Below are positions 22,108-29,479 of a stretch of DNA of 64,000 nucleotides, in pieces. The position numbers were made by a program, and so were the translations under genes. Source of the DNA: Sphingomonas sp. 7/4-4. GTDB taxonomy: Bacteria; Pseudomonadota; Alphaproteobacteria; Sphingomonadales; Sphingomonadaceae. Positions within the stretch are counted from its first letter, which is position 1; each line of letters starts with the position of its first letter. The notes beneath the pieces were generated by a model that saw only the letters and a list, made by a program, of their open reading frames with translations, was not told the DNA's origin and made no database searches. The DNA is taken from NCBI RefSeq assembly GCF_027941955.1, contig NZ_CP115960.1, forward strand, positions 3,910,001-3,974,000, read 5' to 3'.

Positions 22108-22569
22108 TCAATCGGCGTAGAGCACCGCCTCGGCCGCGCGCCGTTTGGTCAGGCCGGGCAGCACTTTACCCGCCGCCTTGTTCCACCGGCCGAATTGCTG
22201 TTGCGCACCCGCAAAGTCGCCTGCTTTGTGGAGTCGCAGCAAGGTGCTGTTCGCCAGGTTCGTCACGCCGACATTATAGGCGAAGCTCACCATCGCATCG
22301 AACTGATTCTGGCTGGTCGGCGCTCCGCCGATCACCGCGGAAACCTTCGCTGCGAAGCTGGCGACGTCCTTCGCCAGCCGATCGTCGCATTGCTGCTGGG
22401 TCCAGATCACCCCCGGCTTTACGTCCGCGCCCGTGGTTCCCCAGCCGATCGTCCATGGATCGCCGCCCGTTCCCGGATCGGGATAGGCGATGAACCTGCC
22501 ATCCGCCCGTTTCTTCGCGCAGCCCTCGAATCGCCGCACCAGCGCGGTGCACGCGGAACCTGGCGTCAT
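22108..22569 (-). CDS. GH24 lysozyme / phage-type endolysin
   Basis: A 153-residue muramidase of the lambda-R21/T4 type. The catalytic Glu lies in RRFEGCAKK (about Glu15), with Asp in YPDPGTGG and Thr in PWTIGWGTTG; FDAMVSFAYNVG and RWNKAAGKVLPGLTKRR are the conserved later blocks. Start ATG 22569 has a strong ribosome site (gggggagg). No signal peptide, holin or phage structural gene is nearby, so it may be a domesticated prophage remnant. It is divergent from tlyA. Confidence 0.92.
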   Translation of the reverse strand: MTPGSACTALVRRFEGCAKKRADGRFIAYPDPGTGGDPWTIGWGTTGADVKPGVIWTQQQCDDRLAKDVASFAAKVSAVIGGAPTSQNQFDAMVSFAYNVGVTNLANSTLLRLHKAGDFAGAQQQFGRWNKAAGKVLPGLTKRRAAEAVLYAD

Positions 22570-22695
22570 CGGAACCTCCCCCGAAGTCGATGTCCATAAA
22601 GCGGATCGACTTGTGCACCAGCTGCCGCAGCCTGGCCATGAACGTTGCATCCGGAGTGGTTGCACAGCGGGAGAAGGCGCGCCTAAAGGCGGCGG

Positions 22696-23436
22696 ATGGG
22701 CAAACAGCGCGCCGATCAGATGCTCGTCGACCGGGGGCTGGCCGAGAGCCGCACCCGCGCACAGGCCCTGATCATGGCCGGCCTCGTCTTCGCGGGCGAT
22801 CGCAAGGTCGACAAATCGGGGCAGCAATTCGCCGACGACGTGGTGCTCGACGTGCGCGGCCGCGATCATCCCTGGGTTTCGCGCGGCGGGATCAAGCTGG
22901 CGCACGCGCTCGACCATTTCGGGTGGGACGTCACGCAAATGGTCGCGATCGACGTCGGCTCCTCGACCGGCGGCTTCACCGACGTGCTGCTCACCCGTGG
23001 CGCAGCACGCGTCTATGCGGTCGACAGCGGCACCAACCAGCTCGCCTGGAAGCTCCGCCAGGATCCGCGCGTGATCGTCCTTGAGCAGACCAGCGCGCGC
23101 GTGCTCACCGAAGCGCATATCCCGGAGCCGGTGGACATCATTGTCTGCGACGCCAGCTTCATCGGCCTCGCCAAGGTGCTCGAAGTGCCGTTCCGCTTCG
23201 CCAAACCGCAGGCCCGGCTCGCAGCGCTGATCAAGCCGCAGTTCGAGGCGGGGCGCGGGGAAGTGGGCAAGGGCGGGGTGGTGCGCGATCCGCAAGTGCA
23301 CGAGCGCGTCTGCCGCGAAGTATCCGAATGGGTCGCCGCGCAGGGCTGGCGGGTATTGGGGATCACCCAGAGCCCGATCACCGGGCCCGAAGGCAATGTT
23401 GAATTCCTGATCGGGGCGGAGCGAGGCGGCGCGTAA
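22696..23436 (+). CDS. tlyA: TlyA-family rRNA 2'-O-methyltransferase
   Basis: A 246-residue protein with an N-terminal S4 RNA-binding domain (RADQMLVDRGLAESRTRAQALI, split across residues 5-30) and an FtsJ/RrmJ-type methyltransferase domain with the SAM motif DVGSSTGGFTDVLL and catalytic-site residues in IIVCDASFIGL and ALIKPQFEAG. TlyA methylates cytidine 2'-OH in 16S and/or 23S rRNA. Start ATG 22696. Ordinary housekeeping gene; converges on the GFA gene. Confidence 0.93.
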   Translation: MGKQRADQMLVDRGLAESRTRAQALIMAGLVFAGDRKVDKSGQQFADDVVLDVRGRDHPWVSRGGIKLAHALDHFGWDVTQMVAIDVGSSTGGFTDVLLTRGAARVYAVDSGTNQLAWKLRQDPRVIVLEQTSARVLTEAHIPEPVDIIVCDASFIGLAKVLEVPFRFAKPQARLAALIKPQFEAGRGEVGKGGVVRDPQVHERVCREVSEWVAAQGWRVLGITQSPITGPEGNVEFLIGAERGGA

Positions 23437-23445
23437 TCCTGCGCG

Positions 23446-23838
23446 CTACTCCTCGAAACGCCCGTCGGTCTCCCTGTCTCGCGCATAATGTCGTTTGAGC
23501 GGAAAGGGCGGCAGCCACGCCTCGCGGCGGATCACCCAATTCTCATAGCTCGGCATGAACTGGTCCGGTGTATCGAGCGCCCCCAGATGCACTTCGATCT
23601 CGTCCGCGAAACGCGCGAAGACCGACGAGCCGCAGCGGGGGCAGAAATGCCGGCCGCGATAGTCGCGGGTCTCGCCTTCGACGGTCACGGCATCCTGCGG
23701 GAATATCGCCGCGGCGAAGAAAAGCGCGCCGTGATGCTTGCGGCAGTCGAGACAATGGCAAAGCCCGACGCGGTAGGGCGCGCCTGTTGCCGTGATCCGA
23801 ACATCGCCGCACAAGCAGCCTCCGGTAACTTGCTCCAT
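23446..23838 (-). CDS. GFA-family (glutathione-dependent formaldehyde-activating-like) zinc protein
   Basis: A 130-residue protein with the zinc ligands of the GFA/CENP-V fold: GGCLCGDVR, CHCLDCRKHHGA and FCPRCGSSVFAR. GWHL-like end region absent but length normal for the family. Members are annotated as S-(hydroxymethyl)glutathione synthase-like, although few have been shown to have this activity. Start ATG 23838. It stands alone, converging on tlyA and divergent from tspO. Confidence 0.88.
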   Translation of the reverse strand: MEQVTGGCLCGDVRITATGAPYRVGLCHCLDCRKHHGALFFAAAIFPQDAVTVEGETRDYRGRHFCPRCGSSVFARFADEIEVHLGALDTPDQFMPSYENWVIRREAWLPPFPLKRHYARDRETDGRFEE

Positions 23839-23964
23839 ACCGCGCCTCCGTCATTTCGGGTCGGGGCACATTTACATGACGATCGCATCTTTGCGACTGC
23901 GCAGACATTGGATTAGGGGATCATCCCGGGGGCGGCGCTTGCGTGCCGCAAAGGAGGAACCGGG

Positions 23965-24522
23965 TTGAGAGAGATCGCGTCCAGGGGTCAGTTGCGCCTC
24001 GCTTATTTTCGCTGGGCCATCGTGACGGTCCCGCTCATGCTGTTGCTGGGGCTGGGTTCGGGAAGGCTCGCACCAAGCGGCGACGAGAATCCGTGGTTCG
24101 TCCAGCTCGCCAAGCCCGGCATCATGCCGCCCGGCTGGGCTTTCGGCGTCGCGTGGAGCATCCTTTACGTCCTGATGGGGCTGGCGCTTGCGCTGGTGAT
24201 CAATGCGCGCGGCTCGCGCGGCCGCGGTCTCGCGTTGCTGGTTTTCGTCGCCCAGCTCGCGATCAACCTCGCCTGGAGCCCGGTGTTCTTCGGGCTGCAC
24301 AAGGTCGATACCGCGTTGCTGATGATCGGTGCATTGGTCGCATTGGCGCTGCTCACCCTCCTGCTTTTCTGGCGCATCCGGAAGGTCGCGGGGGCGCTGC
24401 TGCTGCCCTATTTCGCCTGGCTCTGCTTCGCCTTCGTGCTGCTCTGGCAGATCCACGCGCTCAATCCGAACGCCGGGTCCCTTGTACCTTCGCGCTCGGC
24501 TGACCAAATTGAGATCCGTTGA
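23965..24522 (+). CDS. tspO: TspO/MBR (tryptophan-rich sensory) family membrane protein
   Basis: A 185-residue protein with five membrane helices. The signature includes NPWFVQLAKPGIMPPGWAF then GVAWSILYVLMG, and NLAWSPVFFGLHK. TspO binds porphyrins/tetrapyrroles and works in stress or photosynthesis-gene signalling in alphaproteobacteria. The start is TTG 23965, supported by aaggagg seven bases upstream. It precedes ubiK by 21 bases and may be co-transcribed with it. Confidence 0.9.
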   Translation: MREIASRGQLRLAYFRWAIVTVPLMLLLGLGSGRLAPSGDENPWFVQLAKPGIMPPGWAFGVAWSILYVLMGLALALVINARGSRGRGLALLVFVAQLAINLAWSPVFFGLHKVDTALLMIGALVALALLTLLLFWRIRKVAGALLLPYFAWLCFAFVLLWQIHALNPNAGSLVPSRSADQIEIR

Positions 24523-24543
24523 AGTTCGTTTAGGAAGCTCGAA

Positions 24544-24840
24544 ATGCAGACCGACAACCGCCTGTTCGACGATTTCGTCAAGTTCGTGAACGGTGCGGCA
24601 GGCACCGTCGCCGGCATGGCGCGCGAGGCCGAGGGCGCCACGCGGGAACGTGCGCGCGAATGGCTCGGCGGGCTCGATTTCGTGTCGCGCGAGGAATTCG
24701 ACGCGGTGAAGGCGATGGCGGTCGCCGCGCGGGACGAGAATGATGCGCTCAAGGCACGGATCGAGGCGCTCGAGGCCAAGCTCGGCGGTCAGGCCGCCAA
24801 GCCCGCCCGTGCGCCCAAGGCTCCGAAGGCAGACGTTTGA
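24544..24840 (+). CDS. ubiK: UbiK-family accessory factor (BMFP/YqiC)
   Basis: A 98-residue protein with an amphipathic N-terminal helix (NRLFDDFVKFVNGAAGTVAG), a central segment REWLGGLDFVSREEFDAVKA that is the family hallmark, and a C-terminal coiled coil (ENDALKARIEALEAKLGG) that trimerises, then a Lys/Ala/Pro tail. UbiK assists aerobic ubiquinone biosynthesis in E. coli; membrane-fusogenic activity is known for relatives. It may share a promoter with tspO. Confidence 0.87.
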   Translation: MQTDNRLFDDFVKFVNGAAGTVAGMAREAEGATRERAREWLGGLDFVSREEFDAVKAMAVAARDENDALKARIEALEAKLGGQAAKPARAPKAPKADV

Positions 24841-24961
24841 GCCAACCGGTTAACGACTGCTTGTCCACAGCTTTTCGACAGGGTTGCGCACCGCGCGCTT
24901 GTGCCGCCGGAGCACGATTGGCAGGATTCGCCTCAGCCAATTCCGGTGTGTGGAGGTGAGG

Positions 24962-25465
24962 ATGTTGGACGAGGCCGAATACGACCGCGACGACGCCGCG
25001 CCGATCGACATGCTCGAAAATTATTTCGCGGCGCATGGCTGGACCTTCGAGCGCGAGGACGACGAGATCGTCGCCAAGTTCAAAGGCAGCTGGACCGAAT
25101 ATGAGTTGCGCGCGATCTGGCGCGAGGACGATGGCGTCCTTCAGTTCCTCGCCTTCCCCGACATCCGTGTCGCCGACGAGCGCCGCGCGGCGGTCTATGA
25201 GACGATCGGGCTGGTCAACGAACAGCTCTGGATCGGCCATTTCGAGCTCTGGTCGGCCAGCGGCATCCTGCTCTTCCGCCACGCCGCGATGATCGACGGT
25301 GCGGGCGAGAAGACGCTGACGCTCGATCAGGCTGAATTGCTGGTCGAGAGCGCGATCGACGAGTGCGAGCGCTTCTACCCCGTCTTCCAGTTCGTATTGT
25401 GGGGCGGCAAGAGCCCTGCCGAGGCGATCGCAGCCGCGCTGATCGAGACGCAGGGCGAGGCGTGA
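24962..25465 (+). CDS. YbjN-domain protein
   Basis: A 167-residue cytoplasmic protein with the YbjN/type III-chaperone-like fold: PIDMLENYFAAHGWTFERED, YELRAIWREDDGVLQFLAFP, then VESAIDECERFYPVFQFVLWGG. It commonly lies directly upstream of proC in sphingomonads, and here its stop overlaps the proC GTG start (gtga). I chose ATG 24962 over the longer reading, as the upstream residues are not YbjN-like. Function unknown; possibly a chaperone-like regulator. Confidence 0.87.
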   Translation: MLDEAEYDRDDAAPIDMLENYFAAHGWTFEREDDEIVAKFKGSWTEYELRAIWREDDGVLQFLAFPDIRVADERRAAVYETIGLVNEQLWIGHFELWSASGILLFRHAAMIDGAGEKTLTLDQAELLVESAIDECERFYPVFQFVLWGGKSPAEAIAAALIETQGEA

Positions 25466-26258
25466 GCACGGCTGCGCCGCTCCGGCTATGGCTGGTCGGC
25501 TGCGGCAACATGGCCGGCGCGATGCTCCGCCGCTGGATAGAAAGCGGGGTGATCGCGCCCGAAAACGTCTTCGTCGTCAATCGCCACGATCGCGAGCTCC
25601 CCGCCGGCGTGCGGCAGGGCAGGGCCTTCCCCGACGAAGCGGCGCCCGATTTCATCCAGCTCGGCATGAAGCCGCAGCAAATCGATGATGTTGCGCCGTT
25701 GATCCACTCCCTACCGTCGGGCGGCGTGCCCCTCATCTCGATCCTCGCCGGAGCCGAGGTCGCGACGCTGAGGGAGCGTTTCCCCGGCCACTCGATCGTC
25801 CGCGCCATGCCCAATCTTCCCGTCGCGCTCGGCAAGGGCGTCGTCGGGCTCCACGGAGATCGCGTCCCCGGCGTGGACGCGCTGATGGCGCCCCTCGGCC
25901 TCGTCGAATGGATCCATGACGAGGGCCTGTTCGAAGCCGTCACGACGCTGTCGGGCTGCGGCCCCGCCTTCGTCTATCGATTTATCGACGCATTGGCCGA
26001 AGCGGGCGCGGCGCTCGGTCTCGATTCCGATCAGGCGCAGCGGCTCGCGATTGCTACGGTGGAGGGCTCGGGCCTGCTCGCCGCACAGGCCGATGTCGCG
26101 CCCGGCATTCTCGCCGATCGCGTCGCCAGCCCCGGCGGCTCGACGCGTCAGGGCCTCAACGTGCTCGACCGCGACGACGCGCTCAAAGGCTGCTCCGCGA
26201 GACCCTCGCCGCCTCGCAGCGCCGCAACGCCGAAATGGCCGCAGAGGCACGCCGCTGA
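25462..26258 (+). CDS. proC: Pyrroline-5-carboxylate reductase (frame broken near the 3' end)
   Basis: About 265 residues after joining. It catalyses the last step of proline synthesis. The NADPH site is WLVGCGNMAGAMLRRW; the catalytic region has LSGCGPAFVYRFIDALAEAG and the conserved SPGGSTRQGL. GTG 25462 overlaps the YbjN stop. At 26188-26189 one G is missing; restoring it gives ALKGLLRETLAASQRRNAEM and a stop at 26256. Read without correction, the frame would run on into the hemerythrin gene and fuse the two, an artefact. A complete proC elsewhere would be needed if this break were real. Confidence 0.93.
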
Positions 26259-26429
26259 CTTTCGCGCAGGAAGTATTTTCCTACACGCGCATTTTATGCC
26301 ATACCGATGTTCGCTCTTTGATCCGGTGAACCTTCCTGGAAATCCCTGCGTAACATCCTTGCTTTGGCGCGCAACGAAATGTCCCAAACCGCGGGCAAAG
26401 TGCGAAGTTAAGCGCCGCAAATCCAACAC

Positions 26430-26454
26430 GGAACGCGGGCCTTCCCAATTTGTT
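26430..26454 (+). promoter_or_regulatory. EcfG-type general-stress promoter candidate
   Basis: GGAAC at 26430-26434 and TGTT at 26451-26454 with a 16-base spacer, close to the alphaproteobacterial EcfG consensus GGAAC-N16/17-CGTT. It lies 33 bases before the hemerythrin start. The one mismatch in the -10 part makes this moderate evidence. The rest of the 229-base gap after proC is otherwise empty. Confidence 0.5.
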
Positions 26455-26487
26455 TTGCTTCCGACTCATCCATCAATGGAGGCGGTA

Positions 26488-27108
26488 ATGGCGACCACCA
26501 CGGCCACGCGTGACAGCAAGGGACGTTTCAAGGGCTCCTCTTCGTCGAAGGGCAATGAAGGCCGGTCGAGCAATTTCGGCATGGTCGCCGGCGCGGTGGC
26601 GGGCGGCGCTGCGCTTGGTATCCTCGCGATGTTCGGCCGCAAGGCTGCGGTGCAGGCGCCGACCGCGCTCGCCGGTAATTGGGACGAGGCGCTGGTCGTC
26701 GAGCATCAGGCCACGCTCAAGGTGTTCGATGCCATCGAGGCGACCGACGAGAACAACACCGTCAAGCGCTCGATGCTGCTCTCGCACCTCAAGCACGCAT
26801 TGCTCAAGCACGCGGTCGAGGAAGAGAATGTGATCTATCCCGCGCTCCGCGAGATCGGCCAGCGCGACGCCGCCGATGCCCTCACCAAGGAGCATGGCTA
26901 TGTGAAGCAGTATCTCTACGAGCTGGAGAATACGCCCGCGGCCTCGCCCGACTGGATCGCCAAGGTTCGCGAGTTCCGCGCCGACATCGAGAAGCACATG
27001 CAGGAAGAGGAGATGCACCTCTTCCCGATGCTCCGCGCCCAGCTCTCCGAAGAAAAGAACAAGGCGCTGACGCTGACGATGAACAAAGAGGGCTTCAAGG
27101 TCGCCTGA
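26488..27108 (+). CDS. Hemerythrin-domain protein
   Basis: A 206-residue protein. The N-terminus has a basic, Ser-rich tail and a Gly/Ala-rich hydrophobic stretch (FGMVAGAVAGGAALGILAMFG) that may anchor it. The hemerythrin bundle shows the metal-ligand His/Glu pattern: VEHQATLKVFDAI, KHALLKHAVEEENVIYPALR, EHGYVKQYL and EKHMQEEEMHLFPML. It may bind a di-iron centre for oxygen or redox sensing. ATG 26488 follows ggagg. The upstream EcfG-like motif suggests induction in the general stress response. Confidence 0.88.
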   Translation: MATTTATRDSKGRFKGSSSSKGNEGRSSNFGMVAGAVAGGAALGILAMFGRKAAVQAPTALAGNWDEALVVEHQATLKVFDAIEATDENNTVKRSMLLSHLKHALLKHAVEEENVIYPALREIGQRDAADALTKEHGYVKQYLYELENTPAASPDWIAKVREFRADIEKHMQEEEMHLFPMLRAQLSEEKNKALTLTMNKEGFKVA

Positions 27109-27116
27109 GCGCGCTG

Positions 27117-27605
27117 CTAGCGCCCCGAGACGCTGCTCCGCTCGCTTTCGGGCACCAGCCCTTCGAGCACTGCCCAAAAGCCGCCGACAGCGCCCTGCCC
27201 GGCGCTCGAATACGCCGCGGACATCTTCTCGCGGAGCGCGTCGAACAATTCGGCCTCCAGCGCCGCGCCAGCCGGCGTCAGCCGCAGCAGCCGCTGGCGC
27301 CGGTCGCGCTCGCCGGCGCGGGTCTCGACCATGCCGCGGTCGGCGAGCTCGCCCAGCACCCGGCCGAGCGACTGCTTGGTGATGCCCAGGATCGTCAGCA
27401 GCGCGCTCACCGTCAGGTCGGGCTGGCGCGCGATGAAATAGAGCGCGCGGTGGTGCGCGCGGCCCAGTCCCTGCTTGGCCAAGCCCGCGTCGATCGAGCG
27501 CGTCAGATTGGCATAGCCGAAATAGAGCAGCTCGATGCCGCGGCGGATCTCGGGCTCGCGCAGGAACAGTGGTGAGGCAGGAATTGGGGCAGCCATGTTG
27601 ACCAT
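27117..27605 (-). CDS. MarR-family transcriptional regulator
   Basis: A 162-residue winged-helix regulator: GLGRAHHRALYFIARQPDLT, then VSALLTILGITKQSLGRVLG as recognition helix, and wing ETRAGERDRRQRLLRLT. The C-terminal dimer helices follow. Start ATG 27605, with gagg just upstream; ATG 27596 is possible. It is divergent from ilvE with a 68-base gap and may regulate itself or ilvE; no clear operator palindrome was found. It converges on the hemerythrin gene. Confidence 0.9.
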   Translation of the reverse strand: MVNMAAPIPASPLFLREPEIRRGIELLYFGYANLTRSIDAGLAKQGLGRAHHRALYFIARQPDLTVSALLTILGITKQSLGRVLGELADRGMVETRAGERDRRQRLLRLTPAGAALEAELFDALREKMSAAYSSAGQGAVGGFWAVLEGLVPESERSSVSGR

Positions 27606-27673
27606 TCTAGCCTCGCGGCCTAGTCGTCCGCAAGTCGATCCGGCCAGACTCGGCCGGTGCTCTCGGGAAGGGT

Positions 27674-28774
27674 ATGATGGAAGACGCGACGGTCCTGGAT
27701 TTCGAGTTCGAGGCGCATGCGAATCCGGTGGCGGTGGCCGACCGTGCGGCGCTCCTTGCCAATCCCGGCTTCGGCAAGATCTTCACCGATCACATGGCGG
27801 TGATCCATTACTCCGCCGACAAGGGCTGGCACGATGCGCGGATCGAGCCGCGCCGTCCGATCCAGCTCGATCCCGCCTGCGCCGTGCTCCATTATGCGCA
27901 GGAGATCTTCGAGGGTCTCAAGGCCTATCGCATGCCCGATGGCGGCGCGACCCTGTTCCGCGCCGACGCCAATGCCCGCCGCTTCGCCGAATCGGCGCAG
28001 CGCATGGCGATGCCGCCGCTGCCCGAGGAACTGTTCCTCGCCTCGATCCGCGAACTGGTCAGCACCGACCGCGACTGGATCCCGGAGGGCGAGGGCGCCT
28101 CGCTCTATCTGCGTCCCTTCATGTTCGCGAGCGAGACCTTCCTCGGCGTCCGGCCCGCGCAGGAGTATCTCTATCTGGTGATCGCTTCCCCGGCGGGCGC
28201 CTATTTCAAGGGCGGCGCGCCGTCGGTTACCTTGTGGGTTTCCGAACATTACACCCGCGCCGCGCCGGGCGGCACCGGTGCAGCGAAGTGCGGCGGCAAT
28301 TATGCCGCCAGCCTCGTCGCCCAGGCCGAGGCGATCGGCCATGCCTGCGACCAGGTCGTCTTCCTCGACGCGGCGGAGAACCGCTATGTCGAGGAACTGG
28401 GCGGCATGAACGTCTTCTTCGTGTTCGACGACGGCTCGATCCAGACTCCGCCGCTGACCGGCACGATCCTGCCCGGCATCACCCGCGAATCGCTGCTGAC
28501 GCTCGCCCGCGACGCCGGCATCACGGTGCGCGAGGAGCGTTACAGCCTCGAGGAGTGGCAGGCCGATGCCGCCAGCGGGCGCCTGCGTGAGGCGTTTGCG
28601 TGCGGTACTGCCGCGGTGGTCACGCCGATCGGCCGGGTGCGCGGGCGCGGCTTCGATTTCGCGATCGGAAACGGTGGTCCGGGCATGCTCACCGAGCAAC
28701 TCCGCACGCAGCTCGTCGCGATCCAGCGCGGAACCGCGCCCGATCCGTACGGCTGGGTTGAACGGCTCTTCTAA
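27674..28774 (+). CDS. ilvE: Branched-chain amino acid aminotransferase
   Basis: A 366-residue class IV PLP aminotransferase (type II, plant/bacterial). Landmarks are HYAQEIFEGLKAYRM, the pyridoxal lysine in AAKCGGNYAASL, and EELGGMNVFFVFDDGS. It interconverts Val, Leu and Ile with their 2-oxo acids using 2-oxoglutarate. ATG codons at 27674 and 27677 are both possible. It is followed by tRNA-Gln after 23 bases. Confidence 0.95.
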   Translation: MMEDATVLDFEFEAHANPVAVADRAALLANPGFGKIFTDHMAVIHYSADKGWHDARIEPRRPIQLDPACAVLHYAQEIFEGLKAYRMPDGGATLFRADANARRFAESAQRMAMPPLPEELFLASIRELVSTDRDWIPEGEGASLYLRPFMFASETFLGVRPAQEYLYLVIASPAGAYFKGGAPSVTLWVSEHYTRAAPGGTGAAKCGGNYAASLVAQAEAIGHACDQVVFLDAAENRYVEELGGMNVFFVFDDGSIQTPPLTGTILPGITRESLLTLARDAGITVREERYSLEEWQADAASGRLREAFACGTAAVVTPIGRVRGRGFDFAIGNGGPGMLTEQLRTQLVAIQRGTAPDPYGWVERLF

Positions 28775-28797
28775 GGCCCTATAAGCCCGCTTCCCGT

Positions 28798-28872
28798 TGG
28801 GGCGTCGCCAAGTGGTAAGGCACCGGTTTTTGGTACCGGCATTCGCAGGTTCGAATCCTGCCGCCCCAGCCA
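28798..28872 (+). tRNA. tRNA-Gln (TTG anticodon)
   Basis: A complete cloverleaf with encoded CCA. The acceptor stem pairs tggggcg with cgcccca, the anticodon stem ccggt/accgg encloses the loop ttttggt (anticodon TTG), and the T arm has ggttcgaatcc. The 202 bases after it to 29074 contain no gene that I can support. Confidence 0.97.
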
Positions 28873-29074
28873 GCTACCATGTTTGGGGTCCCCAAGGCCC
28901 CATGACGCTGAACTCCGCCGGATCAAGCTGCTCGAACGGCACGCCGGTTGATCCCGCTATCCGCATGGCATGCCCGCCGGCTATGCTCACATCTTCGGGC
29001 CGCTCACGTTCGTCCGGAGCAGATAGGGCGCGGCGGCAGCGCCGGTCTTCGCGGCGGGCCGGAAGGGAGAACGC

Positions 29075-29376
29075 ATGAGCTCGTGTATCCACAGCGCAAC
29101 GATCAATCAGGTGACGCCGAGCGCGCAGGGCTGCGAGGAGTGCCTCGAGATCGGCAGCCCATGGCTTCATCTCCGCATCTGCCGCGCCTGCGGCCATGTC
29201 GGCTGCTGCGACCAGTCGCCGCACCGCCACGCCACCGCGCATTTCCACGCGACGCGCCATCCGATCATCGAGGGTTAGACCCGCCCGAAGGCTGGGGCTG
29301 GTGTTATGTCGACGAAGTCGAGATCGACTTGCCGGACCAGACGCCGCAACGTGGCCCCATTCCGCGATATTATTGA
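29075..29376 (+). CDS. UBP-type zinc-finger protein (frame broken)
   Basis: About 100 residues after joining. The zinc ligands of a ubiquitin-protease-type finger are present: CIH, GCEECLE, RICRACGHVGCCDQSPHRHA, HFHATRHP. The tail continues GLDPPEGWGWCYVDEVEIDL. One G is missing at 29272-29274; without it the frame stops at 29278. ATG 29075 has a ribosome site (aagggaga). Bacterial UBP-finger proteins of this size are known but have no established function. It lies 103 bases before the molybdoenzyme gene and may be co-transcribed. Confidence 0.83.
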
Positions 29377-29479
29377 GACGAAAGGTCAGGCGCGGTTCGC
29401 GGATTTTTCTTGCAGTCGGTGTGCTCCGTACCATTGTCCGGGAAGACTGCTCCAGCCGGGCGGCGGAAGGATAGGCGTC

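Noticed and set aside
22108..22569. Prophage suggested by the endolysin gene
   Set aside because: No holin, integrase, terminase or structural gene within several kilobases; neighbours are housekeeping genes.
25363..27108. A single 581-residue ORF apparently fusing ProC to a hemerythrin domain
   Set aside because: The join is caused by a missing G at 26188-26189 near the end of proC; after correction proC stops at 26258, and the hemerythrin gene has its own ribosome site and promoter-like motif.
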